Assembly (NCBI GenBank): GCA_944326515.1
Contig: CALVEI010000005.1
Span: 1 to 57,792 of the forward strand
DNA length: 57,792 nucleotides
Direction of reading: 5' to 3'
From: Candidatus Gastranaerophilales bacterium
Lineage (GTDB): Bacteria > Cyanobacteriota > Vampirovibrionia > Gastranaerophilales > Gastranaerophilaceae
The first letter of the stretch is position 1, and each line of letters opens with the position of its first letter. Under the pieces are notes generated by a model. The model was not told where the DNA came from and made no database searches. It saw only the letters and a program-made list of their open reading frames with translations. Shown here in pieces: positions 34,368 through 42,785 of this stretch. Position numbers and translations under genes: made by a program.

Positions 34368-35411
34368 ATGTATGATTTTATAACAATAGGTAGCGCAACA
34401 ATAGATTCCTTTGTAGAATCTGATGCAGCTAATGTAGTTTCTGTAAGCACTAAAGAACACAGCATAGATTTTATGTCCTATCCATACGGTGCAAAAGTTG
34501 AAGTAGAAAGCTACAAAACAGCCGTAGGCGGAGGTGGACTTAACGCCGCAGCAAACTTTGCACACCTTGGAGCTAAAACAGCTGCTATTTTTAAAATAGG
34601 TGAAGATTTTCAAGGTAAAAACATCTTAGAAAAAGTCGAAGAATCCGGTGTAGATACAACTTGCGTAATAAAAAGCAAAACAGAAAATTCCGGCTCCTCT
34701 GTAATCCTTTTAAGTTTTGAAGGCAACAGAACCGTTCTTGCTTACAGAGGTGCCAACGGAACAATAAAAGAAGATGAAATCGATTACAAAGCCATAAAAA
34801 ATTCAAAATGGCTTTATATTGCTCCCCTTAACGGTGAATCAGGTGCGGTTTTAGATAAAATTGCCCACTTTGCAGAAGAACACAATACAAATGTTGCAAT
34901 AAATCCCGGAAGTTCAAGTTTGAAAAAAGGGTTAAAATACTTTGAAAAAATCCTTGCAACTGCAGAAGTTGTAGTAATGAATAAAGAAGAAGCTTCACTG
35001 GTAACAAAAATCGATGTCAGACCAGATACAAAAACAGAGTGTTTTTCAGAAGAAACAATCCACCCCGATATAAAAACAATGCTTGATAAGCTAAAATCAA
35101 CAGATGCAAGAGTTGTAATCATTACGGACGGAAAACATGGTGTATATGCTTTTGACGGAACAAAATACTACAGATGTCCTGAATTCCCAGCAAAAGTTGT
35201 AAGCACTCTTGGTGCAGGTGATGCATTATCTTCTACATTTACAGCAGCACTTGAATATACAAATTGGAATATTGAAAAATCTCTCATGTTAGCATCCGTA
35301 AACGCAGCATCTGTTGTTTCCAATTTTGGTGCGCAAGAAGGATTTCTAACATTTGAACAAATGGAACAAAGACTAAAACAAACTCCGGCTTTCAGAGTAG
35401 AAATTGTTTAA
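34368..35411 (+). CDS. PfkB-family carbohydrate/nucleoside kinase
   Basis: A ribokinase-fold ATP-dependent kinase, 347 aa. The GGGGLNAAANFAHLG motif (54-68), a phosphate/ATP region VVIITDGKHG, and the anion-hole GAGD with catalytic Asp285 are clear. Substrate (ribose, adenosine, fructose or other) is unknown. AGGAG precedes the ATG. The stop overlaps that of the convergent small gene by 4 nt with no terminator between, so the two transcripts should overlap. Confidence 0.9.
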   Translation: MYDFITIGSATIDSFVESDAANVVSVSTKEHSIDFMSYPYGAKVEVESYKTAVGGGGLNAAANFAHLGAKTAAIFKIGEDFQGKNILEKVEESGVDTTCVIKSKTENSGSSVILLSFEGNRTVLAYRGANGTIKEDEIDYKAIKNSKWLYIAPLNGESGAVLDKIAHFAEEHNTNVAINPGSSSLKKGLKYFEKILATAEVVVMNKEEASLVTKIDVRPDTKTECFSEETIHPDIKTMLDKLKSTDARVVIITDGKHGVYAFDGTKYYRCPEFPAKVVSTLGAGDALSSTFTAALEYTNWNIEKSLMLASVNAASVVSNFGAQEGFLTFEQMEQRLKQTPAFRVEIV

Positions 35412-35764
35412 GCATAAAGTTCTGTAGATGCAGGTTGTGGATTATTATCAGAACCTGTATCTACAAAATCAATAAACTTGTCTGCATTATCTTGCCATTT
35501 ATCAACATCATATTTATGAGGCTTAGAAGAATATCTATCTAACCATTGCTCAAATTTTGCCATCAAATTATTCCAAATCCTTTTAATAGTAGACGGTTTT
35601 GGCATTTTTGCAGCTCCGAGCATCCTATGTTCCATTAAAAGTTTAGGCTGTTCTTCTGTTTTTTGATTCTGTTCATAATTTTGAACTTCAGCCTTGTCAA
35701 CACGAGTTGAATCGGGTTTAACTGTATAATAACTATTTACATAAACAGGAGAAATTGTTGTCAT
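35408..35764 (-). CDS. Hypothetical protein, 118 aa
   Basis: No family recognised. It is soluble, Gln/Asn/Lys-rich, with a Trp-containing central segment (WNNLMAKFEQWLDRY) and Pro/Ser/Asp-rich tail. It lies downstream of lptA behind a long AT-rich hairpin that ends right at its ribosome-binding site. Convergent overlap with the PfkB kinase. Confidence 0.65.
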   Translation of the reverse strand: MTTISPVYVNSYYTVKPDSTRVDKAEVQNYEQNQKTEEQPKLLMEHRMLGAAKMPKPSTIKRIWNNLMAKFEQWLDRYSSKPHKYDVDKWQDNADKFIDFVDTGSDNNPQPASTELYA

Positions 35765-35774
35765 AAATAAAACC

Positions 35775-35817
35775 TTACCTAAACTTCACTTATATATATA
35801 AAGTAAAGTTTAGGTAA
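35775..35817 (-). promoter_or_regulatory. Long AT-rich hairpin between lptA and the 118-aa gene
   Basis: TTACCTAAACTT-C-ACTT (35775-35791) pairs with its complement (35801-35817) with one mismatch, around a 9-nt TA loop. Read on the minus strand it is followed by GGTTTTATTT and the ATG; it may end lptC-lptA transcripts and/or hide the downstream ribosome-binding site. Confidence 0.7.
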
Positions 35818-35844
35818 AAAATTGCTTTCTTTTATAACAAACTG

Positions 35845-36816
35845 TTAAATATCATTTTGTTTGTTTTGAATATTTCTTATAACAGTTTTTACGTTTCCTT
35901 CTGCAAAGAAATTTTTAGGATTAATATACATTTTTATTCTATCAGCTTCTATAGAACGCATTTGTTCAACAATAGTAGAACGACCTATAAATATAATTTC
36001 ATTAGGTTTATTTGTTTTTGGATCAGGATAAACAGTTGCTTTAGGACCTTTAGCATCATAATCTTTGTATATTACATGAACCTTGCCTGATGCTTGAATA
36101 ACATTTGTAGCTTTGTAATACTCTTGACGATCTGACCAAACATTTATACGGGTACCGTCCATATCAACATCGCTATGAGCATTTCCTAAACCATATGCAA
36201 CTTCTTTAACAGCATCATAAATAAACTTGTCTGCAGTAATAACGCTATCTTTCTGTTTCAAACGCCCGTGACCTGTTAACGTAATTTTTTGCAAATCACC
36301 TGATTGGTTCAAATTAGCAACAGCTGAATCAGAAAATGTCTCAACATCTTTATAATATATAATTACACCACCGTGAGCAGTAAGAGTTTTAGTCTTAGTA
36401 TCATAAGATTGTGCATCCGCTGTAATTATAACAGTGGGTTTCATTCCATCTTTTGGTGTAACTGTTGTTTGTGTATTGCCTTCTGCTTTTATTGTTTTGT
36501 TAAGCAAAGACATCTTTAAGATATTAGCTTTTATCTCATTTGTTTTATCCTGTTTAACTTGAACAACATAAGGCTTGTCATACATAACCGCATCAGTCAA
36601 CTGCTTTGATTTTGGATCAATAAAAACCTCTGCTCTTGGAGATTTTGCATTTATATCATCCATTTTTACTCTAACATTGCCTTCAAATTTGGCTTTATTT
36701 TCTTCCATCTTAAAAGTTTGTCTGTCTGACTCTATAGACAAATCAGCAGCTAACGCAATACCTGTAAGAGCTATTAAAACACCTGATAATATAAATACTT
36801 TTTTAAATTTTTCCAT
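35845..36816 (-). CDS. lptA: LPS transport periplasmic protein LptA/OstA-like
   Basis: Forms the periplasmic bridge that carries LPS to the outer membrane. A signal peptide ends near ALAA (about residue 23), followed by repeated OstA-type strands such as KAKFEGNVRVK, ADAQSYDTKTKTLTAHGGV and NFFAEGNVK. At 323 aa it is about twice the E. coli LptA, with two OstA-like halves. The ATG at 36816 has AAGGGGA upstream; a TTG directly before it is a poorer start. It overlaps lptC by 14 nt. Confidence 0.88.
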   Translation of the reverse strand: MEKFKKVFILSGVLIALTGIALAADLSIESDRQTFKMEENKAKFEGNVRVKMDDINAKSPRAEVFIDPKSKQLTDAVMYDKPYVVQVKQDKTNEIKANILKMSLLNKTIKAEGNTQTTVTPKDGMKPTVIITADAQSYDTKTKTLTAHGGVIIYYKDVETFSDSAVANLNQSGDLQKITLTGHGRLKQKDSVITADKFIYDAVKEVAYGLGNAHSDVDMDGTRINVWSDRQEYYKATNVIQASGKVHVIYKDYDAKGPKATVYPDPKTNKPNEIIFIGRSTIVEQMRSIEADRIKMYINPKNFFAEGNVKTVIRNIQNKQNDI

Positions 36817-37384
36817 CAAAATTCCCCTTGCTGTACAGTTCGGTTCTAGAACGACCTTTTATTTTTACTTCTGTCATTTGATTACTCAAAGCAGCTTCAT
36901 TACTATAAGTTTTTATTTCGCCGCTTTTTCTTATTACAACATTACCCTGTGCGGTAATATCCTTATCACTGCCTTGCCAAACAAAACGATCAGCTCTAAC
37001 ATCTGTTCCATCTTTATAAATAAAATATGAATCATCGTAAAGAACGACTTTTTTCTTTTCTTCACTGTACGTTCCCATAGAAGATTCCATACTGAGAACA
37101 ACTTCACCTTTATCATAAAAATTGCCTATTACATTGTACAATATAACAACCTTGTTTTGATTGTCATAGTACCCCTTTTCAGCATATAATTCCCAATATT
37201 TTTTATCTTCTTTTGTTTCGGTAATTATCAAATTCTTGACGTTAACTTCCTGCTTTTCTCCTGCATTTTGTAACGCCTCTTTTTTAAAGTTTCTTGTAAT
37301 AACACCTGCGGCAATGAATGCCCAAGCACAACCTATAACTACCGTAAGTAAAATTACTATATATGCTATCTTTCGTTTAGACAT
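36803..37384 (-). CDS. lptC: LPS export protein LptC
   Basis: A single-span inner-membrane protein (helix about 7-28) with a periplasmic beta-jellyroll that passes LPS from LptB2FG to LptA. It has 193 aa. The LYAEKGYYDNQNKVVILYNVIGNF and GTDVRADRFVWQGSDKDITAQGNVVI stretches are LptC-like. The ATG has no Shine-Dalgarno and is preceded by TGTTAAAAT plus 6 nt. Confidence 0.88.
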   Translation of the reverse strand: MSKRKIAYIVILLTVVIGCAWAFIAAGVITRNFKKEALQNAGEKQEVNVKNLIITETKEDKKYWELYAEKGYYDNQNKVVILYNVIGNFYDKGEVVLSMESSMGTYSEEKKKVVLYDDSYFIYKDGTDVRADRFVWQGSDKDITAQGNVVIRKSGEIKTYSNEAALSNQMTEVKIKGRSRTELYSKGNFDGKI

Positions 37385-37390
37385 GCAAAT

Positions 37391-37399
37391 ATTTTAACA
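37391..37399 (-). promoter_or_regulatory. Extended -10 box, candidate leaderless promoter of lptC
   Basis: Minus-strand TGTTAAAAT (37391-37399), then ATTTGC, then the ATG at 37384. Confidence 0.5.
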
Positions 37400-37526
37400 C
37401 GAATCAAAAAACAAAATTACCGTTGTAACAAAATATTTCAATAAAAAAATTTTTTCACCAAAAATAACAAATTTTTTTATTTACTGATTTAATAATTATT
37501 ACTAGCAGAAATTTTTGGAATAACAA

Positions 37527-38978
37527 ATGATTAAATTATTTTCACACATCTCTTTTAGAGGTATTCCTCAAAAAGAATCAGACAAAAACACAGAAAAAGT
37601 CAAAACAACAACCACACCTAATACGCTTGAAAGAACACCATCAATAGATACATTTGTTCCAACTGTTGAAACTGCATCTGCAGCAAGAGCTAAAAAAGCA
37701 AACGCATTAACACAGGCTCAAACGCTCAGAGACTACGAACTTGTAAAAAAAGAAGGATTATTTAATGATGAACTACTTTTTCTTTTACAACCAAAAACAA
37801 CAGCAAGCGGTTCAAAAACATTCACACCAAATCAAACAAAAATAATAAATCTTGCAGCAAAGAAAATTTCTTTTTATAAGGGTATTGCAAAAAGACTTGA
37901 AACATCGGGTACAGAATCCATTGATAGAGTAATAAAAGATATAAAAACTGTCTTTGGTGGAGAAAAAAATTACGGAAAATATCTCAAAGCAAGAAGTAAA
38001 AACGGTAAACCAACATCGAAAGAAGCCGTTTCTATATACAACAAAATAACAAAAGAATTTCTAGACAAAAAAATAAATGGTGAGGTTATGAACATTTTTG
38101 CAAAACGTTTATACCAAAAGCCATATAAACTATTGGATAAAACAGAAAAAGAACTCGTAAAACTTTCTATAATGGATGGAGATGTAAAACTTGATTCAAG
38201 AGACTACAAAGTTCTCGAAAAAGTCTTAGGTACTTCTAAAAAAGACTACGAAGAAGCCGTAGACTGGATAAAAGACTTAATAGGCTTAAGAATGATTATT
38301 CCGGAAGATGCGGATATGAACAAGGCTGCAGAATACCTAACAAAAGCAATTTTATCAGGAAAGCTTAACGTAACAAGAGTTAGCAACTACCACTCAAAAC
38401 ACATTTACCCATACATAAGCCAAGATACCGTAAAATTATGGAAACAATCAGTCCCAGGTATTGAGCTTGTACAATCAAATGCGATAAGAAAGAAAAACGG
38501 TTACACAACAACCCAAATGAATATATTGCATGAAATAAAAGACAAAAACGGAAAGGTAAGACCTGTTTGGGTAGAATTGCAAATAAGAAGTGAGCAACTA
38601 AATAAAATAGGCCAAATTGAGCACTTAATATACGATATTTTGGCTAATAAAAACATAGGTAAAAATATTCCTGAGCTGGAAAAATATTACGAAACAATTG
38701 GTATCAAAAAAGCAGTAAAAGAAGTTTTTGGTAATCCTACAAAAGAAAATGCTTACGTTGACTACGAAAGAGCAATGTATTCTTGGATCAGACACAATGA
38801 AAATCCAAAATCAAAAGCAATACTTTCTTACGACAAACCAATTCTTACAGAATTTGGACTGGGTGAATACGAACATCTTTTGAGCTTTGAATCACTAGAC
38901 AGAATTGACGAAACAGCCACACTTTTAAAAGCAAAATACGGAAAACCCACACACACTGGCACGAAAGAAAAAAAATAA
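37527..38978 (+). CDS. Divergent RelA/SpoT-fold nucleotidyltransferase
   Basis: A 483-aa protein. Residues 1-60 are a Thr/Lys/Ser-rich leader; 60-150 are helical. From about 150 to 370 the order of motifs follows the RelA/SpoT synthetase domain: KARSKNG...SIYNKI (154-174), DLIGLRMII (250-258; Asp250 and Arg255), KKNGYTTTQMN (322-332, matching the NGYqSlH loop but with Gln for His) and VELQIRS (349-355, Glu350), then HLIYDIL. No HD hydrolase or TGS/ACT domain is present. A long insert separates the first two motifs. It may make (p)ppGpp-type alarmones or pyrophosphorylate another target such as tRNA. Probably cotranscribed with the 138-aa gene 28 nt downstream. Confidence 0.72.
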   Translation: MIKLFSHISFRGIPQKESDKNTEKVKTTTTPNTLERTPSIDTFVPTVETASAARAKKANALTQAQTLRDYELVKKEGLFNDELLFLLQPKTTASGSKTFTPNQTKIINLAAKKISFYKGIAKRLETSGTESIDRVIKDIKTVFGGEKNYGKYLKARSKNGKPTSKEAVSIYNKITKEFLDKKINGEVMNIFAKRLYQKPYKLLDKTEKELVKLSIMDGDVKLDSRDYKVLEKVLGTSKKDYEEAVDWIKDLIGLRMIIPEDADMNKAAEYLTKAILSGKLNVTRVSNYHSKHIYPYISQDTVKLWKQSVPGIELVQSNAIRKKNGYTTTQMNILHEIKDKNGKVRPVWVELQIRSEQLNKIGQIEHLIYDILANKNIGKNIPELEKYYETIGIKKAVKEVFGNPTKENAYVDYERAMYSWIRHNENPKSKAILSYDKPILTEFGLGEYEHLLSFESLDRIDETATLLKAKYGKPTHTGTKEKK

Positions 38979-39006
38979 TAACAATAAATATCGGAGATAA
39001 ATAAAA

Positions 39007-39423
39007 ATGAACAAGTTAAATCTAACAACAACGACACAAAGAATATTAAGACATAGAATTCCTAATGCTACAGCACCAAGCTATTCACAAAAGATGGATG
39101 CAGCAATAAAGCAATTAAAAGATGCATTTGCTCAAGTGGTTGAAATAGGTAAATTTAAACCGATAAAAGCTGATATAACTGAACCATTAAAAGATTCAAC
39201 AATAAAAAAAGCTTCTATAATAATAGAACCGCTTGCAAATAAAAATGATTTTAGAACAAGAACTATTTCTTTTATTGCTTATTCACCAACAGAAGCAGGA
39301 AAAATACACGATGTAACAATAGCTAACGGAAATAAATTTGCAATAGAATCTGCGTTAAAAAACCCTCAACTAAAAACCGCATTCAAAGATTTTATTAAAA
39401 ATGCAGAAATAGCGCTTACATAA
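39007..39423 (+). CDS. Hypothetical small basic protein paired with the RelA/SpoT-like gene
   Basis: 138 aa, no family recognised. It is basic, with a Thr/Arg-rich N-terminus (1-25), then a helix-rich segment and a beta-rich middle. CGGAG precedes the ATG. The 28-nt spacing with no terminator implies one transcript with the preceding gene; an immunity or antitoxin role is conceivable but unproven. Convergent with hydE; only 5 nt separate the stops. Confidence 0.65.
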   Translation: MNKLNLTTTTQRILRHRIPNATAPSYSQKMDAAIKQLKDAFAQVVEIGKFKPIKADITEPLKDSTIKKASIIIEPLANKNDFRTRTISFIAYSPTEAGKIHDVTIANGNKFAIESALKNPQLKTAFKDFIKNAEIALT

Positions 39424-39428
39424 GAAAA

Positions 39429-40463
39429 TTATTTTTTCATTCTAAAACCAAAATCAACAGAAATTGTTCTGCCGATGGAAGAAAATTTCTCGGATAAAAA
39501 CTTTCTATAATCATCCGCTGATATATGTTCTCCCGATTTACCGGGATATATTATATATTTCTGTTTACACTCATCACCAGTTACATTAGGCATAACAACA
39601 TTTGCACCGCTTTGTAATGCCAAAATACGACCGTTTGATTGAATTGTCTCCATAGCTGTTGTTGCAGGAATATTTATATCGGGTAACAGAATCCTTGTTA
39701 TTGCCATAACTTTCAATGCAAGGTATAAATTGCCAATTTTGCTATCTTGCAAAGGAGTTTGAGGACAAGGAATAAAAGGTCCCAAACCTACCATATCCGC
39801 ATCAATATTTTTAAAAAACAAAATATCATCAGCCAATGATTCAATACTCTGATTTGGTAAACCAACAAGACAACCTGTGCCAGTTTCAAACCCCACTTCT
39901 TTCAGATTTTCAAGACACTTAACTCTATTTTCAAAACTCATATTAGGGTGCAAAGACTCATACAAATCCTTGTCCGTAGTTTCTATCCTGAGCAAATATC
40001 TGTCAGCACCTGCATCTTTGTATAATTTATATTCTTCAAAAGTTTTTTCCCCAAGACTCAAAGTAACAGCCAAATCCAATTTTTTGATTGCTTCTATAAT
40101 TTCACACATCTTATCTGCACTGAAAAAAGCATCTTCACCTGACTGTAAAACGACAGTCTTATAATCAAGATTTTTTGCAACATTTGCCAAGCGCAAGACT
40201 TCTTCAAAAGACATTCTGTATCGAGAAACTGATAAATTATCCTTTCTTAACCCGCAATAAAAACAATTGCATCTGCATATATTTGAAAATTCAATCAAAC
40301 CTCTTAGGTGAATTTCATTTCCAACATATTTTTGACGAACATTGTCTGCTGTTTTGAACAAAAATTCGTTTATCGAATCATCTTTCAATATTGAAATAAT
40401 TTCAGCCTTCGTCAAAGTATGAGTATTCTCTGATTCAGCAATTATTTCACTAAACTCAGTCAA
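39429..40463 (-). CDS. hydE: [FeFe]-hydrogenase maturation radical SAM enzyme HydE
   Basis: A radical SAM enzyme needed to build the H-cluster of [FeFe]-hydrogenase. The cluster motif CxxxCxxC is in CRCNCFYCGLR; GETGCLVGLPNQ-like and ANVVMPNVTGDECKQKY stretches support HydE over biotin synthase. I start at the TTG at 40463 because GGAGG lies 5 nt before it; an upstream TTG (40478) would add five residues. It is about 344 aa and overlaps mnmA by 8 nt. HydF, HydG and the hydrogenase lie elsewhere. Confidence 0.88.
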   Translation of the reverse strand: MTEFSEIIAESENTHTLTKAEIISILKDDSINEFLFKTADNVRQKYVGNEIHLRGLIEFSNICRCNCFYCGLRKDNLSVSRYRMSFEEVLRLANVAKNLDYKTVVLQSGEDAFFSADKMCEIIEAIKKLDLAVTLSLGEKTFEEYKLYKDAGADRYLLRIETTDKDLYESLHPNMSFENRVKCLENLKEVGFETGTGCLVGLPNQSIESLADDILFFKNIDADMVGLGPFIPCPQTPLQDSKIGNLYLALKVMAITRILLPDINIPATTAMETIQSNGRILALQSGANVVMPNVTGDECKQKYIIYPGKSGEHISADDYRKFLSEKFSSIGRTISVDFGFRMKK

Positions 40464-41517
40464 TCCACCCTCCGCCAATTAAGTGCTTGTCAAAAACATC
40501 GTAAAAAACAGCAGCCTGACCTGATGTAACGGATGTAATCGGCTCATCAAAAAATATTTCTGCACAGCTTCTATCTTCTGTTAAAACGACACGAGCTTTT
40601 TGTGCCTGCATGTTATATCTTATTTTAACTAAAGCGTCAAACTCTAAAGCTTCACAAGGATATTGAAACTTAACATCACTGATATGACAGGATTTTTCGT
40701 ACAAATCTTCTTTAGTTCCAACATAAACTATATTTTTTTCAGCATCTAGTTTTACAACATACAAAGGTTCCTCAAAAGCAATGCCAATACCTTTTCTTTG
40801 ACCGATTGTATATTGATAAAATCCATCGTGAACGCCCAATTTTCGGCCATCTTTTATATAGATAAAATCACCTTTTTTATGTCCAAGCTTTTCGGTTATA
40901 TATTTTTTTGTTGTCATCGGTTTTGTAATAAAACAAATGTCCTGACTTTCTTTTGATGATTTTGAAGGCAAATCATTATCAATTGCAATTTGTCTAATTT
41001 CTTCTTTTACATAATCACAAAGCGGAAACAAAATTCGGCTAAGATGTCTTTGATTAAGCTCAAAAAGATAATACTGCTGGTCTTTTTTTTCATCCTTTGC
41101 GGGATACATCTTCTTAATACCATTGTCATCAATAATCCGCGCATAATGACCAGAAGCAACATAGTCACACCCAAGTGTGTCTATAGCATAATCAAAAAGT
41201 CTTCCCCATTTTATTGTTCTGTTACAAAGTATACAAGGGTTAGGCGTTTTACCTTTGCGATAAGAATCTTCAAAATAATCAATTACATCTTTTTTAAATT
41301 CATTGCTCAAATCCAAAACATAAATAGGAATACCTATTTTTTGAGCAACAGCACGTGCATTTTTAACGATACAGTCAAACTTATCATCATTTACCATTTT
41401 TACAGTAACTGCACAAACATCATACCCTTGCTGTTTTAACAGATGACAAGTTACACTGCTGTCTAATCCGCCTGAAAGCGCTACCGCTACTTTTTTGTTC
41501 ATAACATGTGAATTCAT
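40456..41517 (-). CDS. mnmA: tRNA-specific 2-thiouridylase
   Basis: Thiolates the wobble uridine (s2U34) of tRNAs for Lys, Glu and Gln. The PP-loop SGGLDSS (15-21), catalytic Cys98 in NPCILCNR and Cys194 in QDICFI, and the GIGQRKG-like region (YTIGQRKGIGIAF) are present. It has 353 aa. No Shine-Dalgarno lies before the ATG at 41517; instead a TATAAT sits 6 nt upstream. A second in-frame ATG at 41502 is possible. Confidence 0.96.
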   Translation of the reverse strand: MNSHVMNKKVAVALSGGLDSSVTCHLLKQQGYDVCAVTVKMVNDDKFDCIVKNARAVAQKIGIPIYVLDLSNEFKKDVIDYFEDSYRKGKTPNPCILCNRTIKWGRLFDYAIDTLGCDYVASGHYARIIDDNGIKKMYPAKDEKKDQQYYLFELNQRHLSRILFPLCDYVKEEIRQIAIDNDLPSKSSKESQDICFITKPMTTKKYITEKLGHKKGDFIYIKDGRKLGVHDGFYQYTIGQRKGIGIAFEEPLYVVKLDAEKNIVYVGTKEDLYEKSCHISDVKFQYPCEALEFDALVKIRYNMQAQKARVVLTEDRSCAEIFFDEPITSVTSGQAAVFYDVFDKHLIGGGWID

Positions 41518-41523
41518 ATAATT

Positions 41524-41529
41524 ATTATA
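41524..41529 (-). promoter_or_regulatory. -10 box 6 nt before mnmA start, candidate leaderless promoter
   Basis: Minus-strand TATAAT, then AATTAT, then ATG. The -35 is poor. Confidence 0.5.
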
Positions 41530-41661
41530 GATTAAAACATCTTATATTGAAATTTAAAAATTTTTACCCTAAATGTTAAGAAACTTTCAATCACTACTTG
41601 ATATCATAGTATGTTTAAAGTAGTGTATAGTAAGAAACTAATCTTTGAAAGGAATATAAAA

Positions 41662-41853
41662 ATGGCAAAACAATGTGCAATATGCGGAAAAACAAAGCTA
41701 AAAGCAGCTAAAATTTCTTTTTCACATAAACAACATGTACACAGACAAGAAGTTAACTTGCAATCTGTAAAAGTTAACCAAAACGGTACTGTAAAAAGAA
41801 TTGACGTTTGCACTTCTTGCATCAGAGCAGGCAAAGTACAAAGAGCTGTATAA
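41662..41853 (+). CDS. rpmB: 50S ribosomal protein L28
   Basis: 63 aa, MAKQCAICGKTK start and a second CTSC pair (four cysteines for zinc). The frame is open further upstream, but AAAGGA sits 8 nt before the ATG at 41662 and the MAK N-terminus is standard. Followed by a strong terminator, so it is a single-gene unit. Confidence 0.96.
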   Translation: MAKQCAICGKTKLKAAKISFSHKQHVHRQEVNLQSVKVNQNGTVKRIDVCTSCIRAGKVQRAV

Positions 41854-41866
41854 GAGATTAAAGAAT

Positions 41867-41901
41867 AAAAAAAAGCCCTTAAATAAAAAGGGCTTTTTTT
41901 T
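41867..41901 (+). terminator. Intrinsic terminator after rpmB
   Basis: AGCCCTT pairs with AAGGGCT around an AAATAAA loop, followed by eight Ts. Similar to the terminator after dnaX. Confidence 0.92.
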
Positions 41902-41993
41902 GTTCACAAAAACAAAAGAAAAAAATAATTCATATGAGCGATAGCGCTCAAAAATTTAACAATTAATATTAAAATATTCACTATTTCGTCAAT

Positions 41994-42022
41994 TTGTAAT
42001 TTAAAACCGATAGTGATATATT
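41994..42022 (+). promoter_or_regulatory. Promoter of the ATP synthase operon
   Basis: TTGTAA (41994-41999), a 17-nt spacer ending in TGA, and TATATT (42017-42022), that is, an extended -10. The leader of about 28 nt carries AAAGAGG. Confidence 0.65.
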
Positions 42023-42056
42023 ACAGAAGGATATGAAATAAAAAGAGGTAGGTACG

Positions 42057-42746
42057 GTGTCAGAAGGTCATTTAATTGCACATTTTGGTCAATTTGCTTT
42101 TAACGTAGATACCATCATTACAATGTGGATTACGATGGGGATATTAATAGCGTTTTCTTTTCTGGCAACAAGAAAGCTTTCAATAATACCTACTAAACTT
42201 CAGGCAATGGCAGAAGGAATAATGGGCGCGTTTGTCGGATTGACAGAATCAATGATCGGCAAAAACGGACGCAAACATATACCGCTTTTGGCAACACTGT
42301 TTCTTTTCATATTAACAGCAAACCTCATTGGTCAATTGCCTTGGAGATTGTATCACCTTAAAACAGGCGAACTGGCTTCACCAACCAATGATATAAATAT
42401 GACCGCCGCAATGGCAATAATGGTTTTAATTTATTATGTATACCAAGGAGTAAGAGCAAAAGGTTTGAAATACTTCTTACACGAGTTTAGCGCAGTTGGT
42501 ATCATAATGGCACTAATCGAACTGTTAGAAATGGTTGTAAGACCTTTCTCACTGGCTCTCCGTCTTTTTGCCAACATATTGGCAGGAGAACTTTTGATTG
42601 TAACATTTGTCGGACTTTGCGCATATTTGCTACCGTTACCTTTTATGTTATTTGAGGTATTTGTAGCATTTGTACAAGCTTTGGTATTTATGCTTCTTTC
42701 AACAGCGTACATTGCAATGGCAGCTCAGGAAGAAGAACATTCATAG
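42057..42746 (+). CDS. atpB: ATP synthase F0 subunit a
   Basis: The stator channel subunit, 229 aa, with five or six membrane helices. The essential arginine is Arg169 in SLALRLFANILAGE. The GELASPTNDINMT stretch (104-116) closely matches cyanobacterial and plastid a subunits. GTG start with AGAGG upstream. First gene of a seven-gene operon. Confidence 0.96.
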   Translation: MSEGHLIAHFGQFAFNVDTIITMWITMGILIAFSFLATRKLSIIPTKLQAMAEGIMGAFVGLTESMIGKNGRKHIPLLATLFLFILTANLIGQLPWRLYHLKTGELASPTNDINMTAAMAIMVLIYYVYQGVRAKGLKYFLHEFSAVGIIMALIELLEMVVRPFSLALRLFANILAGELLIVTFVGLCAYLLPLPFMLFEVFVAFVQALVFMLLSTAYIAMAAQEEEHS

Positions 42747-42785
42747 TAGTAATAAGTAAATACGGATAATAAAAAGGAGAAAATT

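Noticed and set aside
39429-40463. Biotin synthase (BioB) or HydG
   Set aside because: The CxxxCxxC setting, length and C-terminal MPNVTGDECKQKY stretch fit HydE better; BioB cluster residues are not matched.
41611-41661. Longer N-terminus for rpmB
   Set aside because: It contains the ribosome-binding site and is not part of L28 proteins, which start MAK.
41936-41949. Short GAGCG/CGCTC hairpin before the ATP synthase promoter
   Set aside because: Only 5 bp, upstream of the promoter, with no further support as an operator.
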